Assembly: GCF_030315975.1 (NCBI RefSeq)
Contig: NZ_JASXSZ010000005.1
Location: 264,808-328,807 of the forward strand
DNA length: 64,000 nt
Source of the DNA: Microbacterium candidum
Lineage (GTDB): Bacteria > Actinomycetota > Actinomycetes > Actinomycetales > Microbacteriaceae
Reading direction: 5' to 3'
Below the pieces are notes generated by a model, which was not told the origin of the DNA, did no database searches, and saw only the letters and a program-made list of their open reading frames with translations. Every line of letters begins with the position of its first letter. Position 1 is the first letter of the stretch. Below are positions 15,715 to 24,440 of this stretch, in pieces. The translations under genes and the position numbers were made by a program.

Positions 15715-17027
15715 GGCCGGGCCGCCAGCATCCGCTCGAGCGCGACGCGCGCCGGGTCGGCGACCTCGGCCGGGACGGTGATGCGGTTCACGACGGAGCC
15801 GTCGACGAGCTCTTCGAGCACCCAGGCGAGGTAGCCGGGGTGGATGCGGTACATCGTCGAGCACGGGCACACGACGGGGTCGAGGCAGAAGATCTCGTGC
15901 TGCGGGTGCTCCGCCGCCAGGCGCTGGACGAGGTTGATCTCGGTGCCGATCGCGAACGTCGTCGGCTCCGTCGCCGCAGCGATCGCGCGCCGGATGTAGT
16001 CGGTCGAGCCGGACTCGTCCGCGGCATCCACCACCGCCATCGGGCACTCCGGGTGCACGATGACGCGCACGCCCGGGTGCTCCGCGCGCGCCTTGTCGAT
16101 CTGGTCGACCGTGAAGCGGCGGTGCACCGAGCAGAACCCGTGCCACAGGATCACCTTCGCGTCCTCGAGCTCCGACGTCGTCGACCCGCCGAGGGAGCGG
16201 TTCGGGTTCCACATCGGCATCTGCTCGAGGGGGACGCCCATCGCCTTGGCGGTGTTGCGCCCGAGGTGCTGGTCCGGGAAGAACAGCACGCGCCGCCCCC
16301 GCGCGAACGCCCACTCGAGCACCGTCCGCGCGTTCGACGACGTGCACACGATGCCGCCATGCCTGCCGACGAAGCCCTTGATCGCGGCCGACGAGTTCAT
16401 GTACGTGACGGGCACGACCGGCACGAGCCCGTCCGCGTCCGGTGCGTCGAGATCCCCGTACAGCTCGGCCAGCTGCTCCCAGCACTCCTCGACCTGGTCG
16501 ATGTCGGCCATGTCGGCCATCGAACAGCCCGCAGCCAGGTTCGGGAGGATGACGGCCTGATCAGGCTGCGAGAGCAGGTCGGCGGTCTCGGCCATGAAGT
16601 GCACGCCGCAGAACACGATCGCCTCGGCCTCGGGATGCTGCTTCGCGAAGCCCGCGAGCTGGAACGAATCACCCACGTAGTCGGCGTGTCGGACGACCTC
16701 TTCGCGTTGGTAGAAGTGCCCGAGGATGACGACGCGATCGCCGAGCGCGTCCTTCGCTGCCGTGATGCGCGCGTGCAGTTCGTCCTCCGCCGCGTCGCGG
16801 TAATCCTGCGGCAGGGCGCCCTGACGAGGCGACCCGGTCGGGATCACGTCGCCCATCGATGCGCCGGGTCCGTAACCGGGGCGGATGTCGAAGTCCCACG
16901 GCCCGGCGGCGAGGTCGGTGTTGCACGTCTCGGCGCTCGAGGCGCCCGCGACGATCGCCTGGATGCCGTGGTCGACCGACGGGTCGATCTCGGGGCGCGG
17001 GACCAGGGTGAGCGGCGTAGCGGTCAT
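15711..17027 (-). CDS. nadA: Quinolinate synthase
   Basis: A 438-aa enzyme condensing iminoaspartate with dihydroxyacetone phosphate to quinolinate. The expected three 4Fe-4S ligand cysteines are visible in VFCGVHFMAETA, WHGFCSVHRRF and DPVVCPCSTM. VILGHFYQREEVV, GDSFQLAG, NLAAGCSMADMA, TYMNSSAAIKG and FFPDQHLGRNTA are other signatures. It has an N-terminal extension of about 75 residues typical of actinobacterial NadA. The start ATG at 17027 overlaps the nrtR stop and its own stop overlaps nadB, so translation is coupled along the operon. A NifS-like protein at the operon end probably serves its cluster. Confidence 0.95.
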   Translation of the reverse strand: MTATPLTLVPRPEIDPSVDHGIQAIVAGASSAETCNTDLAAGPWDFDIRPGYGPGASMGDVIPTGSPRQGALPQDYRDAAEDELHARITAAKDALGDRVVILGHFYQREEVVRHADYVGDSFQLAGFAKQHPEAEAIVFCGVHFMAETADLLSQPDQAVILPNLAAGCSMADMADIDQVEECWEQLAELYGDLDAPDADGLVPVVPVTYMNSSAAIKGFVGRHGGIVCTSSNARTVLEWAFARGRRVLFFPDQHLGRNTAKAMGVPLEQMPMWNPNRSLGGSTTSELEDAKVILWHGFCSVHRRFTVDQIDKARAEHPGVRVIVHPECPMAVVDAADESGSTDYIRRAIAAATEPTTFAIGTEINLVQRLAAEHPQHEIFCLDPVVCPCSTMYRIHPGYLAWVLEELVDGSVVNRITVPAEVADPARVALERMLAARP

Positions 17028-17794
17028 GACATGCTCCGTTCGGAGAAGGATGCCGGCCCGCGGGTATCGGGCACGGCGGCGGGAAGAAGAGGTCCGCGGT
17101 CGGCGAGTTCGACATCGCGGTTGTACGTGTAGAGGCGGGCGGGGCGATGGTTCCCGGTGCGGAAGCCGTCGGTCGGGATGAGGGTTCCGGACGCCTCGGC
17201 CTGGCGCCGGAAGTTCGCCGGGTCCAGGCGTCGCCCGAGGATGGCCTCGTAGACCTCGCGGAGCTCCGCGAGGGTGAAGGCGGCGGGCAGCAGACCATGC
17301 GCGATGCGGCTGTACCCGACCTTGTTGCGCAGGCGCCACAGCGCGTAGTCGACGATCTGGTTGTGGTCGAACGCGAGCGGAGGGAGGGAAGCCGCGTCGA
17401 ACCACGAGACATTCTCGGGTGCGTCGCCGAGCGCCGCGTGGGCAGCCAGCTGTGCGTCGACCTCGTCCCCGCGCAGGAGCGCCCAGTACACGATCGACAC
17501 CACGCGCGTGGGGGAGCGGTCGACATCGCCGAACGCGTACAGCTGCTCCAGATAACTCGGCGCGAGACCGGTGGTCTCGGCGAGGGTGCGGGATGCGGCG
17601 GCGTCCAGCCCTTCGACCTCGTCTAGCCAGCCGCCGGGGAGCGCCCAGTGCCCCTCGAACGGGTCGCGCGTGCGGCGCACGAGTGGCAGCACGACATCCG
17701 CGCGCTCGGCGTGGGGAGCGCGGCGCAGCGTGAAGATCACGGTCGACACCGCGACGCGGGTCGCAGCATCTGATTCGGGTCGTGTTCTGGTCAT
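17024..17794 (-). CDS. nrtR: NrtR-type Nudix-related transcriptional regulator of NAD synthesis
   Basis: A 256-aa protein with an N-terminal Nudix-like domain (about residues 15-150) and a C-terminal winged-helix domain (AFTLAELREVYEAILGRRLDPANFRRQ). The Nudix box is degenerate: GGWLDEVEGLDAAASRTLAE lacks the RE and EE pairs needed for catalysis, as expected for NrtR proteins, which bind ADP-ribose derivatives rather than hydrolyse them. It is first in the nadABC operon and has an inverted repeat directly upstream, so autoregulation and control of nadABC are likely. The start at 17794 gives the normal N-terminus. Confusion with an ADP-ribose hydrolase is possible but disfavoured. Confidence 0.85.
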   Translation of the reverse strand: MTRTRPESDAATRVAVSTVIFTLRRAPHAERADVVLPLVRRTRDPFEGHWALPGGWLDEVEGLDAAASRTLAETTGLAPSYLEQLYAFGDVDRSPTRVVSIVYWALLRGDEVDAQLAAHAALGDAPENVSWFDAASLPPLAFDHNQIVDYALWRLRNKVGYSRIAHGLLPAAFTLAELREVYEAILGRRLDPANFRRQAEASGTLIPTDGFRTGNHRPARLYTYNRDVELADRGPLLPAAVPDTRGPASFSERSMS

Positions 17795-17796
17795 AG

Positions 17797-17828
17797 TGAC
17801 TTTAACTCCGGTCCCGATCTTAGAGTCA
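17797..17828. promoter_or_regulatory. Candidate NrtR operator
   Basis: TGACTTTAA (17797-17805) and TTAGAGTCA (17820-17828) form an inverted repeat with one mismatch and a 14-bp spacer. The left half-site starts 2 nt upstream of the nrtR ATG. The site lies between nrtR-nadABC and the divergent protease gene and could affect both. Confidence 0.6.
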
Positions 17829-17884
17829 GGATGACCAGAACCGCAAGTCGGCGCGTTCACAGGCGATCGCCGTACCGTGAACCC

Positions 17885-19057
17885 GTGCTCGTCGTCGACG
17901 TGATCCTGATCGCCATCCTCATCGCGGCCGTGGTGAGCGGGCTGATGCGGGGCTTCTTCGCGAGCATCGGCACCCTGATCGGGCTCATCGCCGGAGCTGC
18001 GGCTGCGCTGTGGCTCGTCCCGCTCCTCGCGTCGTTCATCCCCGCGCCGGGATGGCGGGCGTTCACGACGGTGGCCGCGTCCATCGCCTTCCTCGCCCTG
18101 GGCTCGTGGGCGGGATCCGCCCTCGGTCTCCTCGTCCGCCGCGGCGTCGACCGGACCCCGCTGAGACCGGTGGAACGCCTCTTCGGCGGCGTCGCGAGCC
18201 TTGTCATCGCAGCTCTCACGGTGTCCCTCGTCGGCAGCGCGATCGCCGCGGTAGGCATCCCGACGGTGTCGTCCGCCGTCGCTTCGTCGCGCGTCCTCAA
18301 CACGATCGAGAACCTGACCCCCGAACCCGTCGCCGCCGGGATCGCGCAGCTGCGCGCGGATGTCCTCGACGGCGGTCTGCCGAGTCTGGGTCTTGCCCTC
18401 CCCGGCACGACGACCGCGACGCAGCCGCCCGTCGCCCTCGATGATCCCGCGCTCGCGACGGCGGCGCAGTCGGTCGCCCGCATCAGCGGCACGGCGTACG
18501 CGTGCGGCATGAACGTGACCGGCACCGGCTTCGTGATCGCCGCCGGGCGCCTGATCACGAACGCTCACGTCGTCGCCGGCGTCGACCGCCCCATGGTCGA
18601 GCTTCCCGGCCGGACCGCGCGGGAAGGCCGGGTCGTCTACTTCGACCCGAACAAGGACCTCGCGATCGTCTCCGTGCCGGGACTGGATGCCGCGCCCCTC
18701 CGCCTGGTCGCGCCGCTGCAGCCCGGGGCATCGGCGGTCGCGGAGGGCTACCCGTATGGCGGCCCGTTCACCGTGACGCCCGCGCGAGTGCTGTCCACCG
18801 GAGATGTCTCGGTTCCGAACATCTACAACAACGGAGACTCCGTGCGCTCGGTCTACGCCCTCGAAGCGGGCGTCAAGCCGGGGAACTCCGGCGGGCCGCT
18901 GCTCACCGCGCAGGGGACGGTCGCGGGCCTCGTCTTCGCGCGGGACGAGAAGGATGCCTCGCGCGGCTATGCGGAGACGACCGATGAGCTCGCCCCGATC
19001 GTGCGGCAGGCGGAGTCCCTCCAGACGCCGGTCGCGTCGACCCGCTGCACCGGCTGA
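17885..19057 (+). CDS. MarP-like membrane serine protease (CvpA + trypsin-like domain)
   Basis: About 390 aa. The N-terminal part has four TM helices of the CvpA/colicin V production type (LVVDVILIAILIAAVVSG, then three more to about residue 145). A linker leads to an extracytoplasmic trypsin-like domain with catalytic His in TNAHVVAG, Asp in DPNKDLAIV and Ser in KPGNSGGPLL. Two cysteines (YACGMN and the C-terminal RCTG) could form a disulfide, as in mycobacterial MarP, a protease needed for acid and oxidative-stress resistance. I prefer the GTG at 17885, because the CvpA helix begins here and TACCGT (17873-17878) is 6 nt upstream. An in-frame ATG at 17831 would overlap the NrtR site. Confidence 0.85.
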   Translation: MLVVDVILIAILIAAVVSGLMRGFFASIGTLIGLIAGAAAALWLVPLLASFIPAPGWRAFTTVAASIAFLALGSWAGSALGLLVRRGVDRTPLRPVERLFGGVASLVIAALTVSLVGSAIAAVGIPTVSSAVASSRVLNTIENLTPEPVAAGIAQLRADVLDGGLPSLGLALPGTTTATQPPVALDDPALATAAQSVARISGTAYACGMNVTGTGFVIAAGRLITNAHVVAGVDRPMVELPGRTAREGRVVYFDPNKDLAIVSVPGLDAAPLRLVAPLQPGASAVAEGYPYGGPFTVTPARVLSTGDVSVPNIYNNGDSVRSVYALEAGVKPGNSGGPLLTAQGTVAGLVFARDEKDASRGYAETTDELAPIVRQAESLQTPVASTRCTG

Positions 19058-19104
19058 CGAGCCGCCGCGCCATGCGGTGACGGGACATGCTCGCCCCGCT
19101 ATGC

Positions 19105-19134
19105 TTGACGGACAACTTGACAAGGCCGTATGAC
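19105..19134 (+). promoter_or_regulatory. Predicted promoter of the glycine riboswitch / gcv operon
   Basis: TTGACG (19105-19110), an 18-bp spacer and TATGAC (19129-19134) are placed so that transcription would begin just at the 5' end of the first aptamer. Confidence 0.5.
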
Positions 19135-19135
19135 C

Positions 19136-19402
19136 CTCGCGGGAGAGCCCCGGCTAGACCGGGCACCGAAGGAGCAAGCTCCCCGCCAATCTCTCAGGTC
19201 CGTGCACCGCGCGGGTCCGGCCGCTCTGGAAAGCGATTTCGAGCGAAGCGAGAAATCGGGTTGAGCGAGGCGCCCCGGCGCCGAGCCGAAACCCTGGTGA
19301 GGTCCTTCTTCAGGTCTCCACCTTTCTCTCTCGCAACTCTCAGAAGTCCGCCGACGGTGAAAACCCGAACCCGGGTGAAGCTCTCAGGCCTATGACAGAG
19401 GG
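19136..19402 (+). promoter_or_regulatory. Tandem glycine riboswitch with separated aptamers
   Basis: The first aptamer (about 19138-19230) shows the canonical pieces GGGAGAGCCCC, GCACCGAAGGAGCAA, CCGCCAATCTCTCAGG and GCTCTGGAAAGC. The second (about 19325-19402) shows CCGACGGTGAAAACC, GAAGCTCTCAGGCC and GACAGAGGGGGA. Two glycine aptamers upstream of gcvTHP is a well known arrangement in which glycine turns on its own cleavage system. Here about 90 nt separate them, where the linker is normally only a few nucleotides. The inserted part includes a hairpin with a dispersed-repeat core. Confidence 0.9.
19234..19258. repeat. Hairpin repeat in the riboswitch linker
   Basis: CGATTTC (19234-19240) and GAAATCG (19252-19258) flank GAGCGAAGCGA. 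The GAGCGAAGCGAG core is also at 11875-11886, outside any riboswitch, so this is probably a dispersed element rather than aptamer structure. Confidence 0.65.
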
Positions 19403-19403
19403 G

Positions 19404-19455
19404 GAGTTCTCAGCCGTCGTCCGACGGCTGCCCGCATCCGCATTCGGGAGAACTC
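19404..19455 (+). promoter_or_regulatory. Riboswitch expression platform: stem that hides the gcvT ribosome binding site
   Basis: GAGTTCTC (19404-19411), directly after the second aptamer, pairs perfectly with GAGAACTC (19448-19455), which contains part of the GGGAG Shine-Dalgarno (19446-19450) of gcvT. A 9-bp hairpin, CAGCCGTCG with CGACGGCTG (19411-19430), lies inside. No U tract follows, so control of translation initiation is more likely than transcription termination. Confidence 0.6.
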
Positions 19456-20613
19456 ATGACAGACCCCCGCTACACCACCCTTCGCGACCGCCATGAGGCG
19501 CTCGGGGCATCGTTCACCGACTTCGGCGGATGGATGATGCCGGTCCGCTACGGCTCGGACCTCGCCGAGCACCACGCCGTGCGCACCGCAGCCGGCCTCT
19601 TCGACATCTCGCACATGGCCGAGTTCTGGGTGCACGACGGCGAGGCCGCCGGGTTCCTCGACTACGTGCTCGCCGGCCGCATCTCGGCGATGCCGATCGG
19701 GAAGGCGAAGTACTCGCTCGTCCTCGCCGCCGACGGCACGATCATCGACGACGTCATCGTCTATCGCACCGGCGAGCAGTACTTCCTCGTCGTGTCGAAC
19801 GCGGGCAACCGGGATGCCGTGGCAGAAGCCTTCGCGGCCGGCCTCGACGCGTTCGCGGGCCCCGCGTTCGTCGCCTCCCCGATCCTCGGGGAGTCGGTGT
19901 CGTTCCGCGGCGAGGCGCCCGCCGTCGAGGACGTCACGGAGGACCTGTCGCTGATCGCCGTGCAGGGTCCCCGCGCCGAGGAGATCCTCCGTGCGACGGC
20001 CGGCGTGGATATCCCGGGGCTCGACGACCTCGGCTACTACGCGTGGCGCGAGGGCACGTTCGACGGCGCCTGGATGTTCGTCGCCCGCACGGGATACACC
20101 GGCGAGGACGGCTTCGAGCTCCTCGTCCCGAACGACGTCGCCGGCGCCCTGTGGGACGGGCTGCTCGCCGCGGGCGAGCCGTTCGGCATCGTGCCCGCCG
20201 GGCTCGCCGCCCGCGACACGCTGCGCCTGGAGGCCGGCATGCCGCTCTACGGACACGAGCTCTCGCGCGACATCGTCCCTGCGCAGGCGGGCCTCGGCCG
20301 CGTCGTAGTGGACGCCAAGGAGGACTTCGTCGGAAAGGGCGCCACGACGCCCGCCGAGGATGCGCCCGTCCTCGTCGGCATCACGTCGGACGGCAAGCGC
20401 GCCGGCCGCGCCGGCTACTCCATCCTTCTCGGCGACGACGTCGTCGGCGAGATCACGAGCGGGGCGCTGAGCCCGACGCTCGGCCACCCGATCGCCATGG
20501 CGTTCGTTTCCCCGTCCGCGGCCGAGCTCGGCACCGAGCTGTCGATCGACGTCCGCGGCACCCGCATCCCTGCCACTGTCACCGCCCTGCCCTTCTACCG
20601 GAGGAACAAATGA
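19456..20613 (+). CDS. gcvT: Glycine cleavage system aminomethyltransferase (T protein)
   Basis: A 385-aa T protein that releases ammonia from the aminomethyl-lipoyl group on GcvH and transfers the one-carbon unit to tetrahydrofolate. Family motifs: [22 protein letters not shown] at the N-terminus, [33 protein letters not shown] (folate/catalytic region) and a C-terminal barrel beginning at [17 protein letters not shown]. Length is normal. The ATG at 19456 has its GGGAG Shine-Dalgarno within the riboswitch expression platform. Its stop overlaps the gcvH start (ATGA), which should give coupled translation of the complex components. Confidence 0.96.
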   Translation: MTDPRYTTLRDRHEALGASFTDFGGWMMPVRYGSDLAEHHAVRTAAGLFDISHMAEFWVHDGEAAGFLDYVLAGRISAMPIGKAKYSLVLAADGTIIDDVIVYRTGEQYFLVVSNAGNRDAVAEAFAAGLDAFAGPAFVASPILGESVSFRGEAPAVEDVTEDLSLIAVQGPRAEEILRATAGVDIPGLDDLGYYAWREGTFDGAWMFVARTGYTGEDGFELLVPNDVAGALWDGLLAAGEPFGIVPAGLAARDTLRLEAGMPLYGHELSRDIVPAQAGLGRVVVDAKEDFVGKGATTPAEDAPVLVGITSDGKRAGRAGYSILLGDDVVGEITSGALSPTLGHPIAMAFVSPSAAELGTELSIDVRGTRIPATVTALPFYRRNK

Positions 20614-20993
20614 CCGATCTCGACGCCCTCAAGTACACCGCCGAGCACGAGTGGGTCGCCCTCGACGGCGACATCGCGACCGTCGGCATCACCGACTACG
20701 CCGCTGAGCAGCTGGGCGACATCGTCTATGTCGACCTCCCGTCGGCGGGTTCGGCGATCGCCGCGAACGACGTCTGCGGCGAGATCGAGTCGACCAAGTC
20801 GGTGGGCGAGCTGTACGCGCCCCTCTCCGGCGAGGTCGTCGAGATCAACGACGCCGTCGACGCCGACCCGTCGCTCGTGAACGCGGACGCGTTCGGCGAG
20901 GGCTGGCTCATCAAGGTGCGGGTGGACCCCGCCGCCGTCGCGGCGCTCCTCGACCGTGCGGCGTACGTCGCCCTCACGGACGGCGCTGCATGA
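20610..20993 (+). CDS. gcvH: Glycine cleavage system H protein
   Basis: A 127-aa lipoyl carrier protein that shuttles the aminomethyl intermediate between P, T and L proteins. The lipoylated lysine is Lys63 in [16 protein letters not shown]. It begins with [18 protein letters not shown], and [18 protein letters not shown] is the usual strand pair before the lipoyl hairpin. It overlaps gcvT and gcvP by 4 bases each (ATGA). GGAGG immediately upstream, in the end of gcvT, provides a ribosome site. The L protein (lipoamide dehydrogenase) is not encoded here. Confidence 0.96.
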   Translation: MTDLDALKYTAEHEWVALDGDIATVGITDYAAEQLGDIVYVDLPSAGSAIAANDVCGEIESTKSVGELYAPLSGEVVEINDAVDADPSLVNADAFGEGWLIKVRVDPAAVAALLDRAAYVALTDGAA

Positions 20994-23866
20994 CCGCCTT
21001 CACCGATCGCCACATCGGAACGGATGCGGCGGCCCAGCGCACGATGCTCGACGCGGTCGGCTACGACTCGGTCGACACGCTCGTGAAGGCGGCCGTACCG
21101 GCATCCATCCACGCGCAGCCCCGCTCCTCGTCGGCCATCCCGGCCGCCGCGACCGAGGCCGAAGCCCTCGCGGAGCTCCGCGAGCTCGCCTCCCAGAACC
21201 GCGTCGCCCGGCCGATGATCGGCCTCGGCTACTACGACACGTTCACCCCGTCGGTCATCGCGCGCAACGTCTTCGAGAACCCGTCCTGGTACACGGCCTA
21301 CACGCCGTACCAGCCGGAGATCTCGCAGGGCCGCCTCGAAGCGCTCATCAACTTCCAGACGATGGTGTCCGACCTCACGGGCATGGCGACGGCGAACGCG
21401 TCGATGCTCGACGAGGCCACCGCGGTCGTCGAGGGGATGCTGGCGGCCCGCCGCGTCTCGAAGTCGACCTCGACGGTGTTCGTGGTGGATGCGGACGCCT
21501 TCCCGCAGACGAAGGCCCTCCTGCACGCCCGCGCGGCGGCCGTCGGGATCGACATCGTCGAGTCCCGCCTGGCCGACGGGGCTTCGCTGCCCGCGGATGC
21601 ATTCGGCGTCTTCGTGCAGTACCCCGGCGCCTCCGGGCGCGTGTGGGACCCGTCCGGTGTCATCGACTCGGTGCACGTCGCGGGCGGCCTCGCGGTCGTC
21701 GCCGCGGACCTCCTCGCCCTGACCCTGCTTCGCTCGCCGGGCTCGCTCGGCGCGGACATCGCGGTGGGCACGACCCAGCGCTTCGGCGTCCCGCTCGGTT
21801 TCGGCGGCCCGCACGCCGGTTACATGGCCGTGCGCCAGGGCGTCGAGCGCCAGATGCCGGGTCGACTCGTCGGCGTCTCGCAGGACGCGGTCGGCCACCC
21901 GGCCTACCGCCTCTCGCTGCAGACGCGTGAGCAGCACATCCGTCGCGAGAAGGCCACCTCGAACATCTGCACCGCCCAGGTGCTGCTCGCGGTCATGGCC
22001 GCGATGTACGCGGTCTACCACGGCCCGGACGGACTGCGCGCCATCGCGACCGACGTGGCGAAGAAGGCGGACGCCCTCGCGCAGCGTCTGCGCTCCTACG
22101 ACCTGAACGTCGTCGCGGATTCGTTCTTCGACACGATCCGCGTCGTGACCCCGGGCCCGTCGCGGGCGGTCATCGAGCGTGCGCGGTCGAAGGGCTACCA
22201 GCTGCACTGGGTGGACGACTCGACCGTCGGCGTCTCGGTCGACGAGACCACGACCGCCGACGATCTCGCGATCGTGGCATGGGCGTTCGGGCTTCCGGAG
22301 GCGGACGAGAACGATGTGCGCGACCTGCCGTTCGACGGCGCTGTGCCGCTGCGCGGCGTCGGCGACGCGCTCGTGCGGGATGACGAGTACCTGACACATC
22401 CCGTCTTCAACTCGCACCGCAGCGAGACGGCGATGATGCGGTACCTCAAGCAGCTCGCCGATCGCGACTACGCGCTCGACCGCGGCATGATCCCGCTCGG
22501 CTCGTGCACGATGAAGCTCAACGCTGCCACCGAGATGGCGGCGGTGTCGTGGCCCGAATTCTCGCGCGTGCACCCGTTCGCGCCCGAACAGGACGTGCAC
22601 GGCTACCTGGCGATGATCGAGCAGCTCGAGTCGTGGCTCGCCGAGGTGACCGGGTACGACGCGGTCTCGCTGCAGCCGAACGCGGGCTCGCAGGGCGAGC
22701 TGGCGGGCCTGCTCGCCATCCGCGGCTACCACCACGCCAACGGCGACCTGCAGCGCACGGTCTGCCTCATCCCGTCGTCCGCGCACGGCACGAACGCGGC
22801 TTCGGCCGTGCTCGCGGGGATGCGGGTCGTCGTCGTCGCATGCGACGACGCGGGCAACGTCGACCTCGACGACCTGCGCGCGAAGATCGCGCTGCACGCC
22901 GACGAGCTCGCCGCGCTCATGATCACCTACCCGTCCACGCACGGCGTGTACGAGCAGGACGTGGTGGCGATCACGCAGGCCGTCCATGACGCCGGCGGCC
23001 AGGTGTACGTCGACGGCGCGAACCTCAACGCGCTGCTCGGCTATGCGCGCTTCGGCGACCTCGGGGGCGACGTGTCGCACCTGAACCTGCACAAGACGTT
23101 CGCCATCCCGCACGGCGGCGGCGGTCCCGGTGTGGGCCCCGTGGCGGCCAAGGCGCACCTCGCGCCCTACCTGCCCTCGCACACGCTCGCGCAGCGCGCC
23201 GACCACGCGGGCGGCTTCGTCTTCGACGGCGGACCGATCTCCGCGGCGCCGTACGGCTCCGCGAGCATCCTCCCGATCTCGTGGGCGTATGTGCGCATGA
23301 TGGGCGCAGAGGGCCTCAAGGACGCCACGTCCGCGGCCGTGCTGGCCGCGAACTACCTCGCCGCGCGCCTGCGCGAGCACTACCCGGTGCTCTACACGGG
23401 CAACGACGGGCTCGTCGCGCACGAGTGCATCCTGGATCTCCGTCCCCTCAAGGAGGAGACCGGCGTCACGGTCGACGACGTCGCGAAGCGGCTCATCGAC
23501 TACGGCTTCCACGCGCCGACGATGTCGTTCCCGGTCGCCGGCACCCTGATGGTGGAGCCGACCGAGTCGGAGGACCTCGCCGAGCTCGACCGCTTCGTCG
23601 ACGCCATGATCGCGATCAAGGCCGAGGCCATCGCGGTCGGCGCGGGGGAGTGGCCGGCCGACGACAACCCGCTCGTGAACGCTCCGCACACGGCCGAGTC
23701 GACCGTCATGGGCGAGTGGACGCATCCGTACTCGCGCGAGACCGCCGTGTACCCCGTGCACACGCTCGTGCGAACGAAGTACTGGCCGCCGGTGCGCCGC
23801 ATCGACAACGCGTGGGGAGACCGCAACCTCGTGTGCGCCTGCCCGCCCGTGGAGGCCTTCGCGTAA
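20990..23866 (+). CDS. gcvP: Glycine dehydrogenase (decarboxylating), P protein
   Basis: A 958-aa single-chain P protein, a PLP enzyme that decarboxylates glycine and loads the aminomethyl group on GcvH. The N-terminal half has [40 protein letters not shown] and [20 protein letters not shown]. The PLP lysine lies in [18 protein letters not shown], and GSCTMKLNA precedes it. It ends with [12 protein letters not shown], the normal C-terminus. It is the last gene of the riboswitch-controlled operon and is followed by a long hairpin. Confidence 0.97.
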   Translation: MTAFTDRHIGTDAAAQRTMLDAVGYDSVDTLVKAAVPASIHAQPRSSSAIPAAATEAEALAELRELASQNRVARPMIGLGYYDTFTPSVIARNVFENPSWYTAYTPYQPEISQGRLEALINFQTMVSDLTGMATANASMLDEATAVVEGMLAARRVSKSTSTVFVVDADAFPQTKALLHARAAAVGIDIVESRLADGASLPADAFGVFVQYPGASGRVWDPSGVIDSVHVAGGLAVVAADLLALTLLRSPGSLGADIAVGTTQRFGVPLGFGGPHAGYMAVRQGVERQMPGRLVGVSQDAVGHPAYRLSLQTREQHIRREKATSNICTAQVLLAVMAAMYAVYHGPDGLRAIATDVAKKADALAQRLRSYDLNVVADSFFDTIRVVTPGPSRAVIERARSKGYQLHWVDDSTVGVSVDETTTADDLAIVAWAFGLPEADENDVRDLPFDGAVPLRGVGDALVRDDEYLTHPVFNSHRSETAMMRYLKQLADRDYALDRGMIPLGSCTMKLNAATEMAAVSWPEFSRVHPFAPEQDVHGYLAMIEQLESWLAEVTGYDAVSLQPNAGSQGELAGLLAIRGYHHANGDLQRTVCLIPSSAHGTNAASAVLAGMRVVVVACDDAGNVDLDDLRAKIALHADELAALMITYPSTHGVYEQDVVAITQAVHDAGGQVYVDGANLNALLGYARFGDLGGDVSHLNLHKTFAIPHGGGGPGVGPVAAKAHLAPYLPSHTLAQRADHAGGFVFDGGPISAAPYGSASILPISWAYVRMMGAEGLKDATSAAVLAANYLAARLREHYPVLYTGNDGLVAHECILDLRPLKEETGVTVDDVAKRLIDYGFHAPTMSFPVAGTLMVEPTESEDLAELDRFVDAMIAIKAEAIAVGAGEWPADDNPLVNAPHTAESTVMGEWTHPYSRETAVYPVHTLVRTKYWPPVRRIDNAWGDRNLVCACPPVEAFA

Positions 23867-23872
23867 GGCACC

Positions 23873-23911
23873 CGGATGGGGGCGGGATGCTGCGCATCCC
23901 GCCCCCATCCG
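23873..23911 (+). terminator. 18-bp perfect hairpin after gcvP
   Basis: Arms 23873-23890 and 23894-23911 are perfect reverse complements (core GGGGGCGGGATGC) around a 3-nt loop, 7 nt after the gcvP stop. No U tract follows. The very stable stem is the likely operon terminator. Confidence 0.75.
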
Positions 23912-24153
23912 CGTTCCGGTGCCCGCCGCGTTCCGGCCCACCGCGCGCGCCCGACCGCCCGTCCCCGGTGCGCTGCACTTCCGCGCTCGCTGCCACCCAC
24001 CGCCCCGGCCCACCGCCGCGTCCTGCGCGCGCCTACCCGCCGTGCGTCCTCCACCACCCGTTCCACGCCACCACCCGTTCCGTGCTTGCCGTTCCGTGCC
24101 GCGACCCGTTCCCTGCTGGCCGTTCCGTGCCGCGCCGCCCCGGCTTCTCCGCG

Positions 24154-24221
24154 AAATGCACACATTTGTCCAAGACACGTGGCGCCGCCGGGTGTTGTGG
24201 ACGCTGGGGGGTGTTTCGCCG
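24154..24221. repeat. 68-bp direct repeat, copy A
   Basis: Shares with copy B the blocks AAATGC, GGCGCCGCCGG and TGTTGTGGACGCTG, in order and at the same spacing. Outer GTCCAAGACAC and GTGTTGTGGAC within it are partly complementary, so it can fold as an imperfect hairpin. Confidence 0.75.
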
Positions 24222-24353
24222 AAGACACGGGGGAGACGGCCATCTCCGGGGGAGCGGAGCGCTCGCCCGATGCAGTGGTCGTACCCTCACCGGTGCGTCG
24301 GCCGTTCCAGCGCGTCCGCGGATTGCCGGGCCCGTGGTGCCCCGGTCGCTGTC

Positions 24354-24420
24354 AAATGCTCTCATCGGTCCAGGACGCTTGGCGCCGCCGGTGTTGTGGA
24401 CGCTGACGGGTGTCGCGGCG
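24354..24420. repeat. 67-bp direct repeat, copy B
   Basis: Second, diverged copy, starting exactly 200 bp after copy A, with one base deleted. It ends 20 bp from the stop codon of the AbiEi/DUF559-like gene. Confidence 0.75.
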
Positions 24421-24440
24421 ACGGATGTCCTGTCTGGGCT

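Larger units (their letters stand above)
23912..24440. other. Non-coding, repeat-rich spacer
   Basis: About 530 bp without a convincing gene. Open frames here are C/P/R-rich and low in complexity. Between about 24055 and 24145 a GTTCCGTGC-like unit recurs five times at irregular 14-17 bp spacing. Two longer related segments at 24154-24221 and 24354-24420 are listed separately. The region ends at the stop of the AbiEi/DUF559-like gene. Confidence 0.6.

Noticed and set aside
13939..15834. Long plus-strand open frame opposite nadB and nadC
   Set aside because: It is the antisense shadow of nadB, with Arg/Asp-rich composition and no motifs. The minus-strand frame carries all NadB signatures.
17831..17884. 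ATG at 17831 as start of the MarP-like protease
   Set aside because: The added residues are basic and non-conserved and would sit directly after the NrtR half-site. The GTG at 17885 has a -10 box at the usual leaderless distance.
20726..24178. 1150-codon minus-strand open frame opposite gcvP
   Set aside because: It is antisense to a gene with complete P-protein motifs. Its composition is typical of a high-GC shadow frame.
23912..24440. Long open frames on both strands through the spacer
   Set aside because: Their translations are low-complexity Pro/Arg/Cys-rich with no conserved motif, and the DNA consists of repeats. GC-rich DNA gives long chance frames.
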